Position numbers and translations under genes: made by a program | Assembly: GCA_018699755.1 (NCBI GenBank) | Contig: JABIRQ010000263.1 | Coordinates: forward strand, 1 to 6,285 | Reading direction: 5' to 3' | Length of the DNA: 6,285 nucleotides | DNA from: Rhodospirillaceae bacterium | Lineage (GTDB): Bacteria; Pseudomonadota; Alphaproteobacteria; CADEGL01 | Part shown: in pieces, positions 1 to 6,285 of the stretch | How the letters are laid out: each line of letters opens with the position of its first letter | Position numbering within the stretch: position 1 is the first letter of the stretch | The notes under the pieces: model-generated | The model's database searches: none | What the model saw: only the letters and a program-made list of their open reading frames with translations | Told to the model about the DNA's origin: nothing

Positions 1-1610
<1,610 letters not shown>

Positions 1611-1614
<4 letters not shown>

Positions 1615-2321
1615 GCCGTCCGAAGGGTCCCGAAGGGCCGGCGGCCTGGGAGGCCGTGGAAGGCGCGATCCGGTCGCGCGCCTCGATCCGCGCTTTTCTG
1701 CCCGATCCGGTCGAGCGGGCGACGGTCGAACGCCTGCTGGAGACGGCCGCGCGCGCGCCGAGCGCCAACAATCACCAGCCCTGGCATGTCTATGCCTTCG
1801 CGGGCGAGACCAAGGCCAAAGTCAGCGAGGCGATCCTGGTGGCGCGTGATTCGGGCGAAGAGGGGCACGAGGCCGAATACGTCTATGCGATGAAACAATG
1901 GCGCGAGCCCTACAAAGCGCGCCGCCGCGAGGTCGGCTGGGCCCTCTACGACCTGATGGGTGTCGTGAAGGGCGATTACGAGGGCAGCAGAGCCGCCGCC
2001 GACCGTAACTACGTCTTCTTCGATGCGCCCGTGGGCATGATCCTGACGATCGAGCGGGATCTGAGCGTCGGCAGCTGGATGGATCTCGGCATGTTCCTCC
2101 AGTCCCTCATGGTGGCGGCACGCGGCATGGGGCTGGATACCTGCCCGCAGGAAGCCTTTTCGCCCTATCACAAGATCCTGCGACCCCTCCTCGGCATTCC
2201 GGAGGAGGAGATCGTCGTCTGCGGCCTCGCGCTGGGCCATGCCGACGAAAGCGCGCCCGCCAACGACCTCTATACCCGGCGCGAACCGCTCGAGACCTTT
2301 GCGACCCTGCGGGATCTTTAG
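1611..2321 (+). CDS. Nitroreductase-family FMN oxidoreductase
   Basis: The product is 236 residues, normal for the nitroreductase fold (Pfam PF00881), whose members use FMN and NAD(P)H to reduce nitroaromatics, quinones or related substrates in the cytoplasm. Family marks in order are RSRASIRAF (residues 21-29, FMN-phosphate arginines), APSANNHQPWHV (49-60), the helix SWMDLGMFLQSLMVAARGMG (155-174), and GLALGHADESAPAND (205-219). The tail NDLYTRREPLETF resembles PnbA/NfnB-like enzymes, but the substrate cannot be read from sequence. The frame is open upstream to 1476, but that part lies inside the aconitase gene. The ATG at 1611 matches the usual family N-terminus and gives an ATGA overlap. 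No clear Shine-Dalgarno precedes it, which fits translation coupled to acnA. No lipoprotein signal or membrane segment is seen. It is not BluB-like in any obvious way. Confidence 0.9.
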
Positions 2322-2360
2322 TTTCGTCAGAATCGTTATTGCCGCGAGGATCGTCCGGCC

Positions 2361-2376
2361 TGTGTCCGCCGTCACA
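2361..2376. promoter_or_regulatory. Candidate CRP/FNR-family binding site
   Basis: The 16 bases read TGTGT-N6-TCACA, matching the classical CRP core TGTGA-N6-TCACA at 9 of 10 defined positions. The site lies in the 137-base gap between the nitroreductase stop and the small gene at 2459. A TTGTTC hexamer at 2405-2410 could be a -35; a start site near 2440 would put this palindrome about 71 bases upstream, a class I position. The -10 is poor (GACATC at 17 spacing), so the promoter itself is weakly supported. The same gap holds a 12-bp GC palindrome at 2378-2389 of doubtful meaning. Confidence 0.3.
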
Positions 2377-2458
2377 TCGCGCCGGCGCGCTGGCCCCTAT
2401 CGTGTTGTTCGATCGCAGGGGTGCGACGACATCGAGACGAAATGGGAGAGCGCGGGCC

Positions 2459-2980
2459 ATGCCCGAGCGTGGAACCAGCGAATTCGATGCGCGGGACGCG
2501 GGCGCCGCCCCGGCCCCGGCGCTTTCGGACGACCGTCGGAAAAGCCGCCAGCTCCTGGCCCGCTGGCGCGATGCGCGCGGCGACCGCGCCATGCCGTCCT
2601 GGGAATGCCATGGCCGGGTCGTCGGCGATCTGGATGCTTATTGCATCATGGGCCATTTCGGCCATGACCGTGCCGAGGCGGTAACCGGCAAGATCGGCGG
2701 TTTTTTTCTCGACCGGCTTGAAGCCGGCGACGGGGCCCAGTCGACCGATCCCTATCCGGCGGCCGTGGTCATGGGGATCATCCGCTCCCTCGGCACGCAG
2801 CTTCTGCATGGCGCGACGCCGATCCTCCACGAAGGCGAGTTCCAGACCGACACGGGCGCTCTCATCCGGTATCGCACGGCGGTTCTACCTTTCGGCGAGC
2901 CCGGACATGGCCCGGACCATTGGCTGGCTCTGGGAAGCTGGCGTTCGGCCGTGTCGGATCGGGCGCTGCGCGCCGCTTAA
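2459..2980 (+). CDS. Small protein of unknown function, possibly PAS_5-like
   Basis: The product is 173 residues, soluble, with no signal peptide or membrane segment. I do not recognise it with certainty. After a disordered, Ala/Asp-rich N-terminus (1-27), the stretch RQLLARWRDARGDRAMP (30-46) looks like the opening helix of alphaproteobacterial PAS_5 domains (Pfam PF07310), which often reads LL.YWR.LRG.R.MP. The later pattern, EAVTGKIGGFFLDRL (73-87), a helical middle, then GALIRYRTAVLPFGEP (133-148) and DHWLALGSW (153-161), fits the alternating strands of a small sensory domain. No output domain is attached. The ATG at 2459 was chosen because GGGAGAG lies at 2444-2450 at good spacing; the frame is open back to 2339 without such support. 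A T7 run lies at 2701-2707. The TAA shares a TTAA with the htpG stop on the other strand. The gene looks real from its RBS and codon use; function is a guess. Confidence 0.75.
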   Translation: MPERGTSEFDARDAGAAPAPALSDDRRKSRQLLARWRDARGDRAMPSWECHGRVVGDLDAYCIMGHFGHDRAEAVTGKIGGFFLDRLEAGDGAQSTDPYPAAVVMGIIRSLGTQLLHGATPILHEGEFQTDTGALIRYRTAVLPFGEPGHGPDHWLALGSWRSAVSDRALRAA

Positions 2981-4860
2981 CCGGCCGCCAGGCTCCGCTC
3001 CATCACCTTGGCCAGACGGCGGCCGAACGCGGCCGCGTCGCGCACCGGTTCGCCCTCGGCCAGACGGGCTTGGTCGAGCAGCAGTTCCGCCGCCTCGGCG
3101 ACCAGATCGGCGGCCGCGCCCTCGGCAGCCTTCCCCGCCAGGGCGCGGATCAGCGCATGGTCCGGGTTGACCTCCAGAATGCGCTTGGATGTCGTGTCGA
3201 CCTGCTTGTGCTGCTTGAGCATCCGTTCCAGATGCATGTCGAGATCGCTGTCGTCGGCGACCAGGCAGACCGAGCTGTCGGTCAGGCGGTTCGAGAGGCG
3301 CACATCCTTGACCGTATCGGCCAGGGCGAGGCGAAAGGACGCGATCAGGCCGTCCAGCTTGCCGTCTTTCGTTTCCTCCTGCGCCTTCGTTTCGGCTTCC
3401 GGCTTCTCCCCGCCGCCGAGGGCGGACAGGTCGATATCGCCGCGGGTGACGGAGCGGAAGGGCTTGTCCTCGAATGCGCCGACGGCCTGGATCCAGAACT
3501 CGTCGATCGGGTCGGCCATCAGCAGGACTTCGACCCCGCGCGCGCGAAAGCCCTCGACCTGAGGGCTGCGCGCCAGGGCATCGGCTTCCTCGCCGGCGAT
3601 GTAGAAGATCGCGTCCTGGCCTTCCTTCATGCGCGAGACATAGTCGCCCAGGCCGGTCAGCCCCTCGACCGCCGTCGAGCGGAAACGCGCCAGGGGCAGC
3701 AGGGTTTCGCGCTGGTCCCCGGCCTCGTAGAGGCCTTCCTTGAGCACGCCTCCGAAATTTTCCCAGAAGGCGGCGTAGTCCTCGGGTGCCTTCTCCGCCT
3801 TCTTCTTGAGCTCGCCCAGCACCCGCTTGACCAGCGCATTGCGGATGCGCGCGATGACCGGATTGTCCTGCAGGGTTTCGCGGCTGATGTTGAGGGGCAG
3901 ATCCTCCGAATCCACCACCCCGCGCAGGAAGCGCAGCCAGCCGGGCACCAGGCCTTCGCACTCGTCGGTGATGAAGATCCGGCGGACATAGAGCTTCACG
4001 CCGGCGCGCCGGGCTGGATCGAACAGATCGAAGGGCCGCGACGAGGGCACGAAGAGCAGGCTGGTGTATTCGATCCGGCCCTCGGCCTTGTTGTGGAGGG
4101 TCAGCCAGGGCGCGTCGAAGCCGTGGCCGACATGGTGATAGAACTCGGTGTATTGCTCGTCCGTGATCTCGCTCTTGGGCCGGGTCCAGAGGGCGGAGGC
4201 CGTGTTGAGGACCCGCTCCTCTCCGCCGTCCTCCACTAAGACCACGGGCAGGGCGACATGATCGGAATAGCGGCGCACGATCCCCGCGAGGCGGTCCGCT
4301 TCCAGGAACTCCTTGGCGTCCTTGCGCAATTTCAGGCGGATCGAAGTGCCCCGTACGGGCGCGTCCTCGGCCTCTTCGACGGTGAAGGCGCCCTGGCCGT
4401 CCGAAATCCAGCGCCAGCCCTGGGTCTCGCCGGCGCGGCGGGTCGTCACCCGGACCTCGTCCGCGACCATGAAGGCGGAATAGAAGCCGACGCCGAACTG
4501 GCCGATCAGGCTGGGCGATTCGCCGCCGTCCTCGGCCAGGCGGTCGACAAAGGCGGCCGTGCCCGACCGGGCGATGGTCCCCAGGTTCTCGACCAGCTCG
4601 TCGCGCGCCATGCCGATGCCGTTGTCGGAGATTTCCAGCATCTTGGCCTTGGCGTCGGGGCGCAGGACGATGCGGAACTCGGCGTCCTCGGCGGTCAGTT
4701 CGGGCCGGGTGATCGACTCGTAGCGCAGCTTGTCGCAGGCGTCCGAGGCGTTCGAGATCAACTCGCGCAGGAATATCTCCCGTTCGCTGTAGAGCGAGCG
4801 CGCGACGATGTCCAAGAGCTTCGAGACTTCGGCTTGAAAGGCGAGGGTTTCGGCGGCCAT
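2977..4860 (-). CDS. htpG: Molecular chaperone HtpG (bacterial Hsp90)
   Basis: The product is 627 residues, full length against about 624 in E. coli. It is the cytosolic homodimeric ATP-dependent chaperone that remodels late-stage clients, often with the DnaK system. The GHKL ATPase domain is intact: FLRELISNASDACDKL (30-45) with catalytic Glu33 and Mg-ligand Asn37, ISDNGIGM (77-84) with ATP-binding Asp79, GTIARSGT (94-101), and the glycine-rich lid IGQFGVGFYSAF (119-130). The middle domain shows HNKAEGRIEYTSLLFVPS and DLPLNISRETLQDN, which carries the conserved arginine. The C-terminal dimerisation part includes RLTDSSVCLV and ends ERSLAAG. As usual in bacteria there is no MEEVD tail. The ATG at 4860 was chosen because GGAAG (plus coordinates 4868-4872) sits at good spacing and MAAETLAFQAE is the family start. 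The frame stays open upstream to 5061, but that overlaps pcm. No CIRCE operator is visible upstream. Confidence 0.98.
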   Translation of the reverse strand: MAAETLAFQAEVSKLLDIVARSLYSEREIFLRELISNASDACDKLRYESITRPELTAEDAEFRIVLRPDAKAKMLEISDNGIGMARDELVENLGTIARSGTAAFVDRLAEDGGESPSLIGQFGVGFYSAFMVADEVRVTTRRAGETQGWRWISDGQGAFTVEEAEDAPVRGTSIRLKLRKDAKEFLEADRLAGIVRRYSDHVALPVVLVEDGGEERVLNTASALWTRPKSEITDEQYTEFYHHVGHGFDAPWLTLHNKAEGRIEYTSLLFVPSSRPFDLFDPARRAGVKLYVRRIFITDECEGLVPGWLRFLRGVVDSEDLPLNISRETLQDNPVIARIRNALVKRVLGELKKKAEKAPEDYAAFWENFGGVLKEGLYEAGDQRETLLPLARFRSTAVEGLTGLGDYVSRMKEGQDAIFYIAGEEADALARSPQVEGFRARGVEVLLMADPIDEFWIQAVGAFEDKPFRSVTRGDIDLSALGGGEKPEAETKAQEETKDGKLDGLIASFRLALADTVKDVRLSNRLTDSSVCLVADDSDLDMHLERMLKQHKQVDTTSKRILEVNPDHALIRALAGKAAEGAAADLVAEAAELLLDQARLAEGEPVRDAAAFGRRLAKVMERSLAAG

Positions 4861-4907
4861 GGCGGTTCTTCCGGTTGGATGGGATTCTGTTGCCCGACGA
4901 CAGAGGG

Positions 4908-4927
4908 GCGATATGAGGCGATATGAG
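4908..4927. repeat. Exact 10-bp tandem direct repeat between htpG and pcm
   Basis: The decamer GCGATATGAG occurs twice head to tail with no mismatch and no spacer. Its repeat length is close to one helical turn, so a protein binding each copy would sit on the same DNA face. It is one of the more AT-rich patches in this GC-rich stretch. Each copy contains an ATG on the plus strand and a CATAT on the minus strand, so it could serve as operator, duplicated -10 region, or start region, or be a chance slippage duplication. Confidence 0.85.
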
Positions 4928-4948
4928 AACGCTCGCCCGCACCCGCAA
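4921..4948 (-). promoter_or_regulatory. Tentative htpG promoter
   Basis: Read on the minus strand, TTGCGG (plus 4948-4943) is followed after 16 bases by TCATAT (4926-4921), or after 17 by CATATC. Both fit a vegetative promoter only loosely (about 3 of 6 at -10). A heat-shock sigma-32 match (CTTGAA and CCCCAT-like boxes) is not convincing. The -10 candidate falls inside one copy of the 10-bp tandem repeat. If used, the leader would be about 55 bases long. Confidence 0.22.
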
Positions 4949-4973
4949 CCCCGCGTTAGGCTGTTCGTCATGA
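4923..4973 (+). CDS. Possible 16-codon leader ORF upstream of pcm
   Basis: An ATG in the second repeat copy opens a 16-codon frame reading MRTLARTRNPALGCSS. Its TGA (4971-4973) overlaps the chosen pcm ATG (4970-4972) as ATGA, the geometry of translational coupling. GAGG at 4915-4918 lies only four bases ahead of the start, which is short for a Shine-Dalgarno. The peptide has four arginines and one TTA leucine codon, unusual in this GC-rich setting. A frame this short is easily open by chance in GC-rich DNA, and no family is recognised. Confidence 0.2.
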   Translation: MRTLARTRNPALGCSS

Positions 4974-5641
4974 CGGAGAAGGGGAAGACAGCGGCGGCCC
5001 GCGCCGCCATGACGGGCGAGATTGCGCAGGAAGTGTGCGACACGGCGCGCTTTCTGGGCAAGGATTCGCTCGACCCGCGGGTGATGGCGGCTCTCGACCG
5101 GGTGCCGCGTGAGGCCTTCGTGCCGGAGTCGCGGCGCGATGCCGCCTATTTCAACATTCCCTTGCCCATCGGCCACGGCCAGACCATTTCCCAGCCCTAT
5201 ATCGTCGCGGTGATGACCGACATGCTCGACCTGCGGGCCAATGCCCGGGTGCTGGAGATCGGCACCGGTTGCGGCTATCAGGCCGCCGTGCTGGCCGAGA
5301 TCGCGGGTCATGTCTATACGGTCGAATGCGTTGCGGAACTGGGTGCCGATGCCGCGCGCCGACTCGGGGCGCTCGGCTACGCCAATATCTCCTTTCGCAT
5401 CGGCGACGGCCGGGCTGGTTGGCCCGAGCATGCGCCCTACGACGCCGTCATCGTCACCGCGGCGGCCGAAAGCGCGCCGCCCGCCCTGATCGAACAGCTC
5501 GCGCCCGGCGGATGCATGGCGATTCCGATCGGACGCCAGGGCGAGGGGCAGGAACTCTGCCTTCTGACCAAGGACGCCGCGGGTCGGGTGGCGCGGCGCG
5601 GGGTCCTGCCCGTCGCTTTCGTTCCCTTGGTTTCGGGGTGA
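4970..5641 (+). CDS. pcm: Protein-L-isoaspartate O-methyltransferase
   Basis: The product is 223 residues, typical for the family (about 210-225). It methylates isoaspartyl residues formed by ageing of Asp and Asn with S-adenosylmethionine, starting their repair, in the cytoplasm. The N-terminal region has LDRVPREAFVPE (42-53) and the family signature GHGQTISQPYIVAVMTDML (68-86). The SAM-binding motif I is VLEIGTGCGYQAAVLAE (94-110), followed by HVYTVEC (114-120), GDGRAGWP (145-152) with YDAVIVTAAA (157-166), and LAPGGCMAIPIG (177-188). The C-terminus AFVPLVSG is a usual family end. The start is uncertain: ATG 4970 has a weak AGG at 4958-4960, whereas an in-frame ATG at 4913 has a better GAGGGG at 4903-4908 and would add 19 residues not typical of the family. 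The gene is divergent from htpG. The surE neighbour common elsewhere is not adjacent here. Confidence 0.93.
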   Translation: MTEKGKTAAARAAMTGEIAQEVCDTARFLGKDSLDPRVMAALDRVPREAFVPESRRDAAYFNIPLPIGHGQTISQPYIVAVMTDMLDLRANARVLEIGTGCGYQAAVLAEIAGHVYTVECVAELGADAARRLGALGYANISFRIGDGRAGWPEHAPYDAVIVTAAAESAPPALIEQLAPGGCMAIPIGRQGEGQELCLLTKDAAGRVARRGVLPVAFVPLVSG

Positions 5642-5661
5642 GCCGCGCCTTGGCGAATCAC

Positions 5662-5691
5662 CCGCCGAACCCCAGTTTTAGGGTTCGGCGG
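5662..5691. terminator. Strong hairpin between pcm and the ligase gene, possible terminator or attenuator
   Basis: CCGCCGAACCC (5662-5672) and GGGTTCGGCGG (5681-5691) are perfect reverse complements, giving an 11-bp GC-rich stem with an 8-base loop that contains TTTT. It starts 20 bases after the pcm stop and ends 20 bases before the ligase ATG. No T-run follows on either strand, so it is not a canonical intrinsic terminator. It could instead stabilise the pcm mRNA 3' end or reduce read-through. Confidence 0.45.
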
Positions 5692-5711
5692 CGATGGCAA
5701 CGGACACGTGA

Positions 5712-6285
5712 ATGACGATGACGGCGAACCAGACATTGCAGACCCTGTTCGACAGCCTGGCCGCCCATGGCCAGGCGACGGCGATCGTCGCCCTGCATGA
5801 TGGTGCGGTCCGGCGGTCGAGCCATGGCGAACTGGGCGACACGGCCCTCCGCCTCGCCGGCGGCCTGGCTGCGCGCGGGGTTGAGAGGGGCGAGCCTGTC
5901 GCCCTTCTCGCGCCCAACGGTCCGGAATGGATCGTCGCGCGCCTCGCCCTGATCGCCGTCTCCGCCCTGGCGGTGCCGCTCGACGATCTGATCGCCGATG
6001 ACGAGATCCGCCGCGCCCTGGTGGATAGCGGCGCGAAGCGTATCTTCACCACCGGGCCCTATGTCGAGCGGATCGAGGCCTTGGGGCTGGCCGAGGGTTT
6101 GGAGATCTGGCGCCTGGACGAGGACGCCGCGGGCATCGGTACGCCGTGGCGCGATCTGCTGGACGATCCCTTGGCGCCCCTGATCCCGGCCGAACCCTCG
6201 GACACCGTCTCGCTTTTCTACACCTCGGGCACGACGGGCGCGCCCAAGGGCGTGCCCCTGACCCATGCCAATATCTTCGGCAATC
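5712..6285 (+). CDS. AMP-binding acyl-CoA synthetase family protein (3'-truncated by window edge)
   Basis: The frame is open from ATG 5712 to the window end, so 191 codons of a protein usually 500 residues or more are seen. Members of this ANL superfamily (Pfam PF00501) activate a carboxylate with ATP to an acyl-adenylate, then usually transfer it to CoA. The N-terminal subdomain shows LAARGVERGEPVALLAPNGPEW split over residues 52-73, then a region of the type IAVSALAVPLDD (81-92). The decisive evidence is the phosphate-binding A3 loop YTSGTTGAPKGVPLTH (170-185) with Lys179. The substrate-selecting and C-terminal lysine regions lie outside the window, so the acyl substrate is unknown. ATG 5718 is an in-frame alternative start. 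The Shine-Dalgarno is weak (GGA near 5702). The gene sits 70 bases after pcm on the same strand, with a hairpin between them. Confidence 0.93.
   Translation, partial: MTMTANQTLQTLFDSLAAHGQATAIVALHDGAVRRSSHGELGDTALRLAGGLAARGVERGEPVALLAPNGPEWIVARLALIAVSALAVPLDDLIADDEIRRALVDSGAKRIFTTGPYVERIEALGLAEGLEIWRLDEDAAGIGTPWRDLLDDPLAPLIPAEPSDTVSLFYTSGTTGAPKGVPLTHANIFGN

Noticed and set aside
2378..2389. 12-bp palindrome CGCGCCGGCGCG
   Set aside because: It is a pure G/C palindrome in GC-rich DNA with no T-run after it, so it is easily due to chance.
2920..4239. A 439-codon plus-strand open frame opposite htpG
   Set aside because: It mirrors the codon structure of htpG, has no RBS or recognisable motif, and htpG is fully supported.
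4861..4920. RNA thermometer or CIRCE element in the htpG leader
   Set aside because: No TTAGCACTC-type repeat is seen. The only hairpin found (5-bp stem, 4886-4904) does not cover the GGAAG ribosome site.
4861..5061. Longer HtpG N-terminus starting at 5061
   Set aside because: The extra 67 residues do not match the family, overlap pcm, and a good RBS precedes the ATG at 4860.
2885..5431. An 848-codon minus-strand open frame
   Set aside because: It runs antisense to or out of frame with htpG and pcm, is rich in Arg, Gly and Pro, and shows no domain; it is a shadow of GC-rich coding DNA.
5658..6266. A 202-codon minus-strand frame opposite the ligase
   Set aside because: The plus strand carries the A3 motif and a continuous ligase frame to the window end; the minus frame is its shadow.

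Overview
The window is GC-rich, densely coding bacterial chromosome. The protein families, codon use and long open shadow frames suggest an alphaproteobacterium, perhaps Rhodospirillales; this placement is an inference from style and not a database result. I see no mobile element, CRISPR array, tRNA or rRNA. Most of the window is core metabolism and protein quality control. I found no convincing new defence or mobile system, and the points worth a second look are regulatory or architectural.

Left part, + strand (1-2321): the 3' part of an AcnA-type aconitate hydratase, which enters the window already open, followed by a nitroreductase-family flavoprotein whose ATG overlaps the aconitase TGA in an ATGA junction. 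A 137-base gap follows (2322-2458) with a CRP/FNR-like TGTGT-N6-TCACA site. Next is a small uncharacterised gene (2459-2980) that may encode a PAS_5-like sensory domain.

Middle, - strand (2977-4860): a complete htpG (bacterial Hsp90), convergent with the small gene. The two stop codons share one palindromic TTAA.

Right part, + strand (4861-6285): a 109-base divergent regulatory region holding an exact 10-bp tandem repeat and a possible 16-codon leader ORF whose stop overlaps the next start as ATGA. It is followed by pcm (protein-L-isoaspartate O-methyltransferase). A strong 11-bp hairpin lies between pcm and a 3'-truncated AMP-binding (acyl-CoA synthetase/ANL) gene that runs off the window and so has no visible stop.

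Functionally, htpG and pcm are both protein-maintenance genes and share one intergenic region, so joint control under stress is plausible but not shown. Aconitase plus nitroreductase looks like a translationally coupled pair. The ligase could be co-transcribed with pcm if the hairpin does not terminate.
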